This document shows, piece by piece, positions 36,723-49,328 of a DNA stretch of 49,492 nt; the first letter of the stretch is position 1; every line of letters starts with the position of its first letter. The DNA comes from Liolophura sinensis. Its lineage: Eukaryota; Mollusca; Polyplacophora; Chitonida; Chitonidae. Location of the stretch: assembly GCF_032854445.1 (NCBI RefSeq), contig NW_027018266.1:1-49492 (forward strand), read 5' to 3'. Under the pieces are notes generated by a model. It was not told where the DNA came from. It did no database searches and saw only the letters and a program-made list of their open reading frames with translations. A program made the translations under genes and the position numbers.

Positions 36723-39700
36723 AATTAGCAAAAAGCCCAGGCAAAAATCCCAAAGTGGAAAAACTGTTCCAATGCTGCTGATAAGAGGCTAATCCGACGT
36801 ATTTTGTGACGAGAAATCGAATGGTGCAAACCGCGTTGCTCTCCGACCAATACTTTTGGCTGTAGCTACAATTGAATGAGCATTTATGTGAAAATCACGT
36901 GACCAGCAACGGCTCTTACTCCATGGAAACCAAGGAAATTTGCAATTTTTCAACAGCTGGAGATGCCTGGCCCAATTGCGCATCTTTTGGCACCTTATTG
37001 ATGTGGGTCAGTGTTCAATTGTACTTTTTACAGCAGACTGTATCAAGTACCTTGTTGTTTTTATATACAAATGGTGTGGTTTTTCAACATGTAGATAAAG
37101 ACATTGAGTTTGTCTTCGACTTAGAAGTAAGACAATTGCTGGATGAGTTAAATGGGCTTGGCCCAAAGATTTGACGTCTTCTGGGCTACCGAAGGGCACA
37201 TAACTTATAATCAAAAGTTGAATATAGTAATGACCAGTCGCGATATTACATAGTAAATGTAGCCGAATTTAATTAGCAAAAAGCCCAGGCAAAAATCCAA
37301 AAGTGGAAAAACTGTTCCAATACTGCTGGTAAGAGGCTAATCCGACGTATTTTGTGACGAGAAATCGAATGGTGCAAACCGCGTTGCTCTCCGACCAATA
37401 CTTTTGGCTGTAGCGACAATTGAATGAGCAGTTATGTGAAAATCACGTGCCTAACAACGGCTCTTACTCCATGGAAACCAAGGAAATTTGCAATTTTTCA
37501 ACAGCTGGAGATGCCTGGCCCAATTGCGCATCTTTTGGCACCTTATTGATGTGGGTCAGTGTTTAATTGTACTTTTTACAGTAGACTGTATCAAGTACCT
37601 TGTGTTTTTTATATACAAATGGTGTGGTTTTTCAACATGTAGATAAAGACATTGAGTTTGTCTTCGACTTAGAAGTAAGACAATTGCTGGATGAGTTAAA
37701 TGGGCTTGGCCCAAAGATTTGACATCTTCTGGGCTACCGAAGGGCACATAACTTATAATCAAAAGTTGATTATAGTAATGACCAGTCGCGATATTACATA
37801 GTAAATGTAGCCGAATTGAATTAGCAAAAAGTCCAGGCAAAAATCCAAAAGTGGAAAAACTGTTCCAATGCTGCTGATAAGAGGCTAATCCGACGTATTT
37901 TGTGACGAGAAATCGAATGGTGCAAACCGCGTTGCTCTCCGACCAATACTTTTGGCTGTAGCGACAATTGAATGAGCATTTATGTGAAAATCACGTGACC
38001 AGCAACGGCTCTTACTCCATGGAAACCAAGGAAATTTGCAATTTTTCAACAGCTGGAGATGCCTGGCCCAATTGCGCATCTTTTGGCACCTTATTGATGT
38101 GGGTCAGTGTTCAATTGTACTTTTTACAGCAGACTGTATCAAGTACCTTGTTGTTTTTGTATACAAATGGTGTGGTTTTTCAACATGTAGATAAAGACAT
38201 TGAGTTTGTCTTCGACTTAGAAGTAAGACAATTGCTGGATGAGTTAAATGGGCTTGGCCCAAAGATTTGACGTCTTCTGGGCTACCGAAGGGCACATAAC
38301 TTATAATCAAAAGTTGATTATAGTAATGACCAGTCGCGATATTACATAGTAAATGTAGCCGAATTGAATTAGCAAAAAGCCCAGGCAAAAATCCCAAAGT
38401 GGAAAAACTGTTCCAATGCTGCTGATAAGAGGCTAATCCGACGTATTTTGTGACGAGAAATCGAATGGTGCAAACCGCGTTGCTCTCCGACCAATACTTT
38501 TGGCTGTAGCGACAATTGAATGAGCATTTATGTGAAAATCACGTGACCAGCAACGGCTCTTACTCCATGGAAACCAAGGAAATTTGCAATTTTTCAACAG
38601 CTGGAGATGCCTGGCCCAAATGCGCATCTTTTGGCACCTTATTGATGTGGGTCAGTGTTCAATTGTACTTTTTACAGCAGACTGTATCAAGTACCTTGTG
38701 TTTTTTATATACAAATGGTGTGGTTTTTCAACATGTAGATAAAGACATTGAGTTTGTCTTCGACTTAGAAGTAAGACAATTGCTGGATGAGTTAAATGGG
38801 CTTGGCCCAAAGATTTGACGTCTTCTGGGCTACCGAAGGGCACATAACTTATAATCAAAAGTTGACTATAGTAATGACCAATCGCGATATTACATAGTAA
38901 ATGTAGCGGAATTTAATTAGCAAAAAGCCTAGGCAAAAATCCAAAAGTGGAAAAACTGTTCCAATGCTGCTGGTAAGAGGCTAATCCCACGTATTTTGAG
39001 ACGAGAAATCGGATGGTGCAAACCGCGTTGCTCTCCGACCAACACTTTTGGCTGTAGCGACAATTGAATGAGCATTTATGTGAAAATCACGTGCCCAGCA
39101 ACGGCTCTTACTCCATGGAAACCAAGGAAATTTGCAATTTTTCAACAGCTGGAGATGCCTGGCCCAATTGCGCATCTTTTGGCACCTTATTGATGTGGGT
39201 CAGTGTTCAATTGTACTTTTTACAGCAGACTGTATCAAGTACCTTGTTGTTTTTATATACAAATGGTGTGGTTTTTCAACATGTAGATAAAGACATTGAG
39301 TTTGTCTTCGACTTAGAAGTAAGACAATTGCTGGATGAGTTAAATGGGCTTGGCCCAAAGATTTGACGTCTTCTGGGCTACCGAAGGGCACATAACTTAT
39401 AATCAAAAGTTGAATATAGTAATGACCAGTCGCGATATTACATAGTAAATGTAGCCGAATTGAATTAGCAAAAAGCCCAGGCAAAAATCCAAAAGTGGAA
39501 AAACCGTTCCAATGCTGCTGATAAGAAACTAATCCGACGTATTTTGTGACGAGAAATCGAATGGTGCAAACCGCGTTGCTCTCCGACCAATACTTTTGGC
39601 TGTAGCGACAATTGAATGAGCATTTATGTGAAAATCACGTGACCAGCAACGGCTCTTACTCCATGGAAACCAAGGAAATTTGCAATTTTTCAACAGCTGG

Positions 39701-40010
39701 AGATGCCTGGCCCAATTGCGCATCTTTTGGCACCTTATTGATGTGGGTCAGTGTTCAATTGTACTTTTTACAGCAGACTGTATCAAGTACCTTGTGCTTT
39801 TTATATACAAATGGTGTGGTTTTTCAACATGTAGATAAAGACATTGAGTTTGTCTTCGACTTAGAAGTAAGACAATTGCTGGATGAGTTAAATGGGCTTG
39901 GCCCAAAGATTTGACGTCTTCTGGGCTACCGAAGGGCACATAACTTATAATCAAAAGTTGACTATAGTAATGACCAGTCGCGATATTACATAGTAAATGT
40001 AGCCGAATTG
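36723..40010 (+). repeat. B-type rich stretch (B-A-B-B-B'-B)
   Basis: B units are recognised by 'gtgaccagc', 'gttcaattg' and usually 'cttgttgttttt'. They start at 36723, 37819, 38367, 38915 (atypical) and 39463. The unit at 37271 is d-like ('acagtagactg', 'gacatcttc') and has a private 'gagcagttatg'. The unit at 38367 has 'gtgttttttat' and 'cccaaatgcg'. The order is irregular here, between the octamer domain and the regular dimers. Confidence 0.75.
38915..39462 (+). repeat. Atypical, most diverged monomer of the clean region
   Basis: It carries a cluster of private substitutions: 'agcctagg' (near 38927-38934), 'aatcccacg' (38985-38993), 'tttgagacg' (38996-39004) and 'atcggatgg' (39008-39016). 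'gaccaatcgcg' lies just upstream at 38877. It also combines 'gtgcccagc' with the B marks 'gttcaattg' and 'cttgttgttttt'. The changes are substitutions, not homopolymer slips, so this may be an older or less homogenised unit. Confidence 0.65.
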
Positions 40011-43000
40011 AATTAGCAAAAACCCCAGGCAAAAATCCAAAAGTGGAAAAACTGTTCCAATGCTGCTGATAAGAGGCTAATCCGACGTATTTTGTGACGA
40101 GAAATCGAATGGTGCAAACCGCGTTGCTCTCCGACCAATACTTTTGGCTGTAGCGACAATTGAATGAGCATTTATGTGAAAATCACGTGACCAGCAACGG
40201 CTCTTACTCCATGGAAACCAAGGAAATTTGCAATTTTTCAACAGCTGGAGATGCCTGGCCCAATTGCGCATCTTTTGGCACCTTATTGATGTGGGTCAGT
40301 GTTCAATTGTACTTTTTACAGCAGACTGTATCAAGTACCTTGTTGTTTTTATATACAAATGGTGTGGTTTTTCAACATGTAGATAAAGACATTGAGTTTG
40401 TCTTCGACTTAGAAGTAAGACAATTGCTGGATGAGTTAAATGGGCTTGGCCCAAAGATTTGACGTCTTCTGGGCTACCGAAGGGCACATAACTTATAATC
40501 AAAAGTTGAATATAGTAATGACCAGTCGCGATATTACATAGTAAATGTAGCCGAATTTAATTAGCAAAAAGCCCAGGCAAAAATCCAAAAGTGGAAAAAC
40601 TGTTCCAATGCTGCTGGTAAGAGGCTAATCCGACGTATTTTGTGACGAGAAATCGAATGGTGCAAACCGCGTTGCTCTCCGACCAATACTTTTGGCTGTA
40701 GCGACAATTGAATGAGCATTTATGTGAAAATCACGTGCCTAACAACGGCTCTTACTCCATGGAAACCAAGGAAATTTGCAATTTTTCAACAGCTGGAGAT
40801 GCCTGGCCCAATTGCGCATCTTTTGGCACCTTATTGATGTGGGTCAGTGTTTAATTGTACTTTTTACAGCAGACTGTATCAAGTACCTTGTGTTTTTTAT
40901 ATACAAATGGTGTGGTTTTTCAACATGTAGATAAAGACATTGAGTTTGTCTTCGACTTAGAAGTAAGACAATTGCTGGATGAGTTAAATGGGCTTGGCCC
41001 AAAGATTTGACGTCTTCTGGGCTACCGAAGGGCACATAACTTATAATCAAAAGCTGAGTATAGTAATGACGAGTCGCGATATTACATAGTAAATGTAGCC
41101 GAATTGAATTAGCAAAAAGCCCAGGCAAAAATCCAAAAGTGGAAAAACTGTTCCAATGCTGCTGGTAAGAGGCTAATCCGACGTATTTTGTGACGAGAAA
41201 TCGAATGGTGCAAACCGCGTTGCTCTCCGACCAATACTTTTGGCTGTAGCGACAATTGAATGAGCATTTATGTGAAAATCACGTGACCAGCAACGGCTCT
41301 TACTCCATGGAAACCAAGGAAATTTGCAATTTTTCAACAGCTGGAGATGCCTGGCCCAATTGCGCATCTTTTGGCACCTTATTGATGTGGGTCAGTGTTC
41401 AATTGTACTTTTTACAGCAGACTGTATCAAGTACCTTGTTGTTTTTATATACAATTGGTGTGGTTTTTCAACATGTAGATAAAGACATTGAGTTTGTCTT
41501 CGACTTAGAAGTAAGACAATTGCTGGATAAGTTAAATGGGCTTGGCCCAAAGATTTGACGTCTTCTGGGCTACCGAAGGGCACATAACTTATAATCAAAA
41601 GTTGAATATAGTAATGACCAGTCGCGATATTACATAGTAAATGTAGCCGAATTTAATTAGCAAATTAGCCCAGGCAAAAATCCAAAAGTGGAAAAACTGT
41701 TCCAATGCTGCTGGTAAGAGGCTAATCCAACGTATTTTGTGACGAGAAATCGAATGGTGCAAACCGCGTTGCTCTCCGACCAATACTTTTGGCTGTAGCG
41801 ACAATTGAATGAGCATTTATGTGAAAATCACGTGCCTAACAACGGCTCTTACTCCATGGAAACCAAGGAAATTTGCAATTTTTCAACAGCTGGAGATGCC
41901 TGGCCCAATTGCGCATCTTTTGGCACCTTATTGATGTGGGTCAGTGTTTAATTGTACTTTTTACAGCAGACTGTATCAAGTACCTTGTGTTTTTTATATA
42001 CAAATGGTGTGGTTTTTCAACATGTAGATAAAGACATTGAGTTTGTCTTCGACTTAGAAGTAAGACAATTGCTGGATGAGTTAAATGGGCTTGGCCCAAA
42101 GATTTGACGTCTTCTGGGCTACCGAAGGGCACATAACTTATAATCAAATGTTGATTATAGTAATGACCAGTCGCGATATTACATAGTAAATGTAGCCGAA
42201 TTTAATTAGCAAAAAGCCCAGGCAAAAATCCAAAAGTTAAAAAACTGTTCCAATGCTGCTGATAAGAGGCTAATCCGACGTATTTTGTGACGAGAAATCG
42301 AATGGTGCAAACCGCGTTGCTCTCCGACCAATACTTTTGGCTGTAGCGACAATTGAATGAGCATTTATGTGAAAATCACGTGACCAGCAACGGCTCTTAC
42401 TCCATGGAAACCAAGGAAATTTCCAATTTTTCAACAGCTGGAGATGCCTGGCCCAATTGCGCATCTTTTGGCACCTTATTGATGTGGGTCAGTGTTCAAT
42501 TGTACTTTTTACAGCAGACTGTATCAAGTACCTTATTGTTTTTATATACAAATGGTGTGGTTTTTCAACATGTAGATAAAGACATTGAGTTTGTCTTCGA
42601 CTTAGAAGTAAGACAATTGCTGGATGAGTTAAATGGGCTTGGCCCAAAGATTTGACGTCTTCTGGACTACCGAAGGGCACATAACTTATAATAAAAAGTT
42701 GAATATAGTAATGACCAGTCGCGATATTACATAGTAAATGTAGCCGAATTGAATTAGCAAAAAGCCCAGGCAAAAATCCAAAAGTGGAAAAACTGTTTCA
42801 ATGCTGCTGGTAAGAGGCTAATCCGATGTATTTTGTGACGAGAAATCGAATGGTGCAAACCGCGTTGCTCTCCGACCAATACTTTTGGCTGTAGCGACAA
42901 TTGAATGAGCATTTATGTGAAAATCACGTGCCTAACGACGGCTCTTACTCCATGGAAACCAAGGAAATTTGCAATTTTTCAACAGCTGGAGATGCCTGGC

Positions 43001-46000
43001 CCAATTGCGCATCTTTTGGCACCTTATTGATGTGGGTCAGTGTTTAATTGTACTTTTTACAGCAGACTGTATCAAGTACCTTGTGTTTTTTATATACAAA
43101 TGGTGTGGTTTTTCAACATGTAGATAAAGACATTGAGTTTGTCTTCGACTTAGAAGTAAGACAATTGCTGGATGAGTTAAATGGGCTTGGCCCAAAGATT
43201 TGACGTCTTCTGGGCTACCGAAAGGCACATAACTTATAATCAAAAGTTGAATATAGTAATGACCAGTCGCGATATTACATAGTAAATGTAGCCGAATTGA
43301 ATTAGCAAAAAGCCCAGGCAAAAATCCAAAAGTGGAAAAACTGTTCCAATGCTGCTGGTAAGAGGCTAATCCGACGTATTTTGTGACGAGAAATCGAATG
43401 GTGCAAACCGCGTTGCTCTCCGACCAATACTTTTGGCTGTAGCGACAATTGAATGAGCATTTATGTGAAAATCACGTGACCAGCAACGGCTCTTACTCCA
43501 TGGAAACCAAGGAAATTTGCAATTTTTCAACAGCTGGAGATGCCTGGCCCAATTGCGCATCTTTTGGCACCTTATTGATGTGGGTCAGTGTTCAATTGTA
43601 CTTTTTACAGCAGACTGTATCAAGTACCTTGTTGTTTTTATATACAAATGGTGTGGTTTTTCAACATGTAGATAAAGACATTGAGTTTGTCTTCGACTTA
43701 GAAGTAAGACAATTGCTGGATGAGTTAAATGGGCTTGGCCCAAAGATTTGACGTCTTCTGGGCTACCGAAGGGCACATAACTTATAATCAAAAGTTGAAT
43801 ATAGTAATGACCAGTCGCGATATTACATAGTAAATGTAGCCGAATTTAATTAGCAAAAAGCCCAGGCAAAAATCCAAAAGTGGAAAAACTGTTCCAATGC
43901 TGTTGATAAGAGGCTAATCCGACGTATTTTGTGACGAGAAATCGAATGGTGCAAACCGCGTTGCTCTCCGACCAATACTTTTGGCTGTAGCGACAATTGA
44001 ATGAGCATTTATGTGAAAATCACGTGCCTAACAACGGCTCTTACTCCATGGAAACCAAGGAAATTTGCAATTTTTCAACAGCTGGAGATGCCTGGCCCAA
44101 TTGCGCATCTTTTGGCACCTTATTGATGTGGGTCAGTGTTTAATTGTACTTTTTACAGCAGACTGTATCAAGTACCTTGTGTTTTTTATATACAAATGGT
44201 GTGGTTTTTCAACATGTAGATAAAGACATTGAGTTTGTCTTCGACTTAGAAGTAAGACAATTGCTGGATGAGTTAAATGGGCTTGGCCCAAAGATTTGAC
44301 GTCTTCTGGGCTACCGAAGGGCACATAACTTATAATCAAAAGTTGAATATAGTAATGACCAGTCGCGATATTACATAGTAAATGTAGCCGAATTGAATTA
44401 GCAAAAAGCCCATGCAAAAATCCAAAAGTTAAAAAACTGTTCCAATGCTGCTGATAAGAGGCTAATCCGACGTATTTTGTGACGAGAAATCGAATGGTGC
44501 AAACCGCGTTGCTCTCCGACCAATACTTTTGGCTGTAGCGACAATTGAGTGAGCATTTATGTGAAAATCACGTGACCAGCAACGGCTCTTACTCCATGGA
44601 AACCAAGGAAATTTGCAATTTTTCAACAGCTGGAGATGCCTGGCCCAATTGCGCATCTTTTGGCACCTTATTGATGTGGGTCAGTGTTCAATTGTACTTT
44701 TTACAGCAGACTGTATCAAGTACCTTGTTGTTTTTATATACAAATGGTGTGGTTTTTCAACATGTAGATAAAGACATTGAGTTTGTCTTCGACTTAGAAG
44801 TAAGACAATTGCTGGATGAGTTAAATGGGCTTGGCCCAAAGATTTGACGTCTTCTGGGCTACCGAAGGGCACATAACTTATAATCAAAAGTTGAATAAAG
44901 TAATGACCAGTCGCGATATTACATAGTAAATGTAGCCGAATTGAATTAGCAAAAAGCCCAGGCAAAAATCCAAAAGTGGAAAAACTGTTCCAATGCTGCT
45001 GGTAAGAGGCTAATCCGACGTATTTTGTGACGAGAAATCGAATGGTGCAAACCGCGTTGCTCTCCGACCAATACTTTTGGCTGTAGCGACAATTGAATGA
45101 GCATTTATGTGAAAATCACGTGCCTAACAACGGCTCTTACTCCATGGAAACCAAGGAAATTTGCAATTTTTCAACAGCTGGAGATGCCTGGCCCAATTGC
45201 GCATCTTTTGGCACCTTATTGATGTGGGTCAGTGTTTAATTGTACTTTTTACAGCAGACTGTATCAAGTACCTTGTGTTTTTTATATACAAATGGTGTGG
45301 TTTTTCAACATGTAGATAAAGACATTGAGTTTGTCTTCGACTTAGAAGTAAGACAATTGCTGGATGAGTTAAATGGGCTTGGCCCAAAGATTTGACGTCT
45401 TCTGGGCTACCGAAGGGCACATAACTTATAATCAAAAGTTGAATATAGTAATGACCAGTCGCGATATTACATAGTAAATGTAGCCGAATTGAATTAGCAA
45501 AAACCCCAGCCAAAAATCCCAAAGTGGAAAAACTGTTCCAATGCTGCTGGTAAGAGGCTAATCCGACGTATTTTGTGACGAGAAATCGAATGGTGCAAAC
45601 CGCGTTGCTCTCCGACCAATACTTTTGGCTGTAGCGACAATTGAATGAGCATTTATGTGAAAATCACGTGACCAGCAACGGCTCTTACTCCATGGAAACC
45701 AAGGAAATTTGCAATTTTTCAACAGCTGGAGATGCCTGGCCCAATTACGCATCTTTTGGCACCTTATTGATGTGGGTCAGTGTTCAATTGTACTTTTTAC
45801 AGCAGACTGTATCAAGTACCTTGTTGTTTTTATATACAAATGGTGTGGTTTTTCAACATGTAGATAAAGACATTGAGTTTGTCTTCGACTTAGAAGTAAG
45901 ACAATTGCTGGATGAGTTAAATGGGCTTGGCCCAAAGATTTGACGTCTTCTGGGCTACCGAAGGGCACATAACTTATAATCAAAAGTTGAATACAGTAAT

Positions 46001-46587
46001 GACCAGTGGCGATATTACATAGTAAATGTAGCCGAATTAAATTAGCAAAAAGCCCAGGCAAAAATCCAAAAGTGGAAAAACTGTTCCAATGCTGCTGGTA
46101 AGAGGCTAATCCGACGTATTTTGTGACGAGAAATCGAATGGTGCAAACCGCGTTGCTCTCCGACCAATACTTTTGGCTGTAGCGACAATTGAATGAGCAT
46201 TTATGTGAAAATCACGTGCCTAACGACGGCTCTTACTCCATGGAAACCAAGGAAATTTGCAATTTTTCAACAGCTGGAGATGCCTGGCCCAATTGCGCAT
46301 CTTTTGGCACCTTATTGATGTGGGTCAGTGTTTAATTGTACTTTTTACAGCAGACTGTATCAAGTACCTTGTGTTTTTTATATACAAATGGTGTGGTTTT
46401 TCAACATGTAGATAAAGACATTGAGTTTGTCTTCGACTTAGAAGTAAGACAATTGCTGGATGAGTTAAATGGGCTTGGCCCAAAGATTTGACGTCTTCTG
46501 GGCTACCGAAGGGCACATAACTTATAATCAAAAGTTGAATATAGTAATGACCAGTCGCGATATTACATAGTAAATGTAGCCGTATTG
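40011..46587 (+). repeat. Dimeric HOR: six B/A pairs of about 1096 bp
   Basis: B units start at 40011, 41107, 42204, 43300, 44396 and 45492. A units start at 40559, 41656, 42752, 43848, 44944 and 46040. B has 'gtgaccagc' and 'gttcaattg'. A has 'gtgcctaac' and 'gtttaattg', the latter placing a TAA in the long forward frame. The stretch is 12 x 548 + 1 bp; the extra base is in 'gcaaattagccc' near 41660. The B unit at 42204 resembles octamer unit f ('gttaaaaaactg' upstream, 'ataataaaaag'). Confidence 0.85.
43472..43479. promoter_or_regulatory. Palindromic E-box TCACGTGA (representative of the B/e/f lineage)
   Basis: In units with 'gtgaccagc' the motif becomes the perfect 8-bp palindrome TCACGTGA. 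I count 19 such units: 20282; the e and f units (23022, 23570, 26859, 27407, 31791, 32339); and twelve B units from 36723 to 48781. Their frequency rises sharply right of 36.7 kb. TCACGTGA is the core preferred by MITF/TFE-type bHLH-zip factors in animals; whether that matters here is unknown. Confidence 0.5.
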
Positions 46588-49328
46588 AATTAGCAAAAAG
46601 CCCATGCAAAAATCCAAAAGTGGAAAAACTGTTCCAATGCTGCTGGTAAGAGGCTAATCCGACGTATTTTGTGACGAGAAATCGAATGGTGCAAACCGCG
46701 TTGCTCTCCGACCAACACTTATGGCTGTAGCTACAATTGAATGAGCATTTATGTGAAAATCACGTGCCTAACAACGGCTCTTACTCCATGGAAACCAAGG
46801 AAATTTGCAATTTTTCAACAGCTGGAGATGCCTGGCCCAATTGCGCATCTTTTGGCACCTTATTGATGTGGGTCAGTGTTTAATTGTACTTTTTACAGCA
46901 GACTGTATCAAGTACCTTGTGTTTTTTATATACAAATGGTGTGGTTTTTCAACATGTAGATAAAGACATTGAGTTTGTCTTCGACTTAGAAGTAAGACAA
47001 TTGCTGGATGAGTTAAATGGGCTTGGCCCAAAGATTTGACGTCTTCTGGGCTACCGAAGGGCACATAACTTATAATCAAAAGTTGAATATAGTAATGACC
47101 AGTCGCGATATTACATAGTAAATGTAGCCGAATTGAATTAGCAAAAAGCCCAGGCAAAAATCCAAAAGTGGAAAAACCGTTCCAATGCTGCTGATAAGAA
47201 ACTAATCCGACGTATTTTGTGACGAGAAATCGAATGGTGCAAACCGCGTTGCTCTCCGACCAATACTTTTGGCTGTAGCGACAATTGAATGACCATTTAT
47301 GTGAAAATCACGTGACCAGCAACGGCTCTTACTCCATGGAAACCAAGGAAATTTGCAATTTTTCAACAGCTGGAGATGCCTGGCCCAATTGCGCATCTTT
47401 TGGCACCTTATTGATGTGGGTCAGTGTTCAATTGTACTTTTTACAGCAGACTGTATCAAGTACCTTGTGTTTTTTATATACAAATGGTGTGGTTTTTCAA
47501 CATGTAGATAAAGACATTGAGTTTGTCTTCGACTTAGAAGTAAGACAATTGCTGGATGAGTTAAATGGGCTTGGCCCAAAGATTTGACGTCTTCTGGGCT
47601 ACCGAAGGGCACATAACTTATAATCAAAAGTTGACTATAGTAATGACCAGTCGCGATATTACATAGTAAATGTAGCCGAATTTAATTAGCAAATTAGCCC
47701 AGGCAAAAATCCAAAAGTGGAAAAACTGTTCCAATGCTGCTGGTAAGAGGCTAATCCAACGTATTTTGTGACAAGAAATCGAATGGTGCAAACCGCGTTG
47801 CTCTCCGACCAATACTTTTGGCTGTAGCGACAATTGAATGAGCATTTATGTGAAAATCACGTGCCTAACAACGGCTCTTACTCCATGGAAACCAAGGAAA
47901 TTTGCAATTTTTCAACAGCTGGAGATGCCTGGCCCAATTGCGCATCTTTTGGCACCTTATTGATGTGGGTCAGTGTTTAATTGTACTTTTTACAGCAGAC
48001 TGTATCAAGTACCTTGTGTTTTTTATATACAAATGGTGTGGTTTTTCAACATGTAGATAAAGACATTGAGTTTGTCTTCGACTTAGAAGTAAGACAATTG
48101 CTGGATGAGTTAAATGGGCTTGGCCCAAAGATTTGACGTCTTCTGGGCTACCGAAGGGCACATAACTTATAATCAAATGTTGATTATAGTAATGACCAGT
48201 CGCGATATTACATAGTAAATGTAGCCGAATTTAATTAGCAAAAAGCCCAGGCAAAAATCCAAAAGTTAAAAAACTGTTCCAATGCTGCTGATAAGAGGCT
48301 AATCCGACGTATTTTGTGACGAGAAATCGAATGGTGCAAACCGCGTTGCTCTCCGACCAATACTTTTGGCTGTAGCGACAATTGAATGAGCATTTATGTG
48401 AAAATCACGTGCCTAACGACGGCTCTTACTCCATGGAAACCAAGGAAATTTGCAATTTTTCAACAGCTGGAGATGCCTGGCCCAATTGCGCATCTTTTGG
48501 CACCTTATTGATGTGGGTCAGTGTTTAATTGTACTTTTTACAGCAGACTGTATCAAGTACCTTGTGTTTTTTATATACAAATGGTGTGGTTTTTCAACAT
48601 GTAGATAAAGACATTGAGTTTGTCTTCGACTTAGAAGTAAGACAATTGCTGGATGAGTTAAATGGGCTTGGCCCAAAGATTTGACGTCTTCTGGGCTACC
48701 GAAAGGCACATAACTTATAATCAAAAGTTGAATATAGTAATGACCAGTCGCGATATTACATAGTAAATGTAGCCGAATTGAATTAGCAAAAAGCCCAGGC
48801 AAAAATCCAAAAGTGGAAAAACTGTTCCAATGCTGCTGGTAAGAGGCTAATCCGACGTATTTTGTGACGAGAAATCGAATGGTGCAAACCGCGTTGCTCT
48901 CCGACCAATACTTTTGGCTGTAGCGACAATTGAATGAGCATTTATGTGAAAATCACGTGACCAGCAACGGCTCTTACTCCATGGAAACCAAGGAAATTTG
49001 CAATTTTTCAACAGCTGGAGATGCCTGGCCCAATTGCGCATCTTTTGGCACCTTATTGATGTGGGTCAGTGTTCAATTGTACTTTTTACAGCAGACTGTA
49101 TCAAGTACCTTGTTGTTTTTATATACAAATGGTGTGGTTTTTCAACATGTAGATAAAGACATTGAGTTTGTCTTCGACTTAGAAGTAAGACAATTGCTGG
49201 ATGAGTTAAATGGGCTTGGCCCAAAGATTTGACGTCTTCTGGGCTACCGAAGGGCACATAACTTATAATCAAAAGTTGAATATAGTAATGACCAGTCGCA
49301 ATATTACATAGTAAATGTAGCGGAATTT
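46588..49328 (+). repeat. Duplicated, contracted copy of part of the dimer domain
   Basis: Units start at 46588 (A, h-like head 'caacacttatgg'), 47136 (B), 47685 (A), 48233 (chimera) and 48781 (B). From about 47672 the sequence follows 41641 onward, sharing 'gcaaattagccc', 'aatccaacg' and 'caaatgttgattatag'. The offset is about 6030 bp (11 x 548 + 1) up to the chimera, then 5480 bp (10 x 548), sharing 'cctaacgacgg' and 'ccgaaaggcac' (43219 and 48699 areas). The B unit at 47136 shares 'gaaaaaccgttcc' and 'gctgataagaaac' with the unit at 39463. Confidence 0.78.
48233..48780 (+). repeat. Chimeric monomer joining units 42204 and 42752
   Basis: The left part matches the 42204 unit ('gttaaaaaactg', 'gctgataag', 'ccgacgt' with C at 48308). 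The right part matches the 42752 unit ('cctaacgacgg' from 48412, 'ccgaaaggcac'). The exchange lies in 48309-48411 and removed one 548-bp unit from the duplicated segment. Confidence 0.78.

Noticed and set aside
48518-48802. 94-97 codon reverse-strand frame present in most units as a gene
   Set aside because: Its start varies between units. It lies antisense to the forward frame, matches no family I recognise, and has no promoter or ribosome-binding context. A repeated chance frame is the simplest reading.
48930-49232. 100-codon forward frame found in B and h units as a gene
   Set aside because: It starts at TTG, not ATG, just after an in-frame TAG. It is broken by TAA in all A-type units, recurs only because the DNA is repeated, and 548 bp is not a multiple of 3. 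Kept only as a hint about origin.
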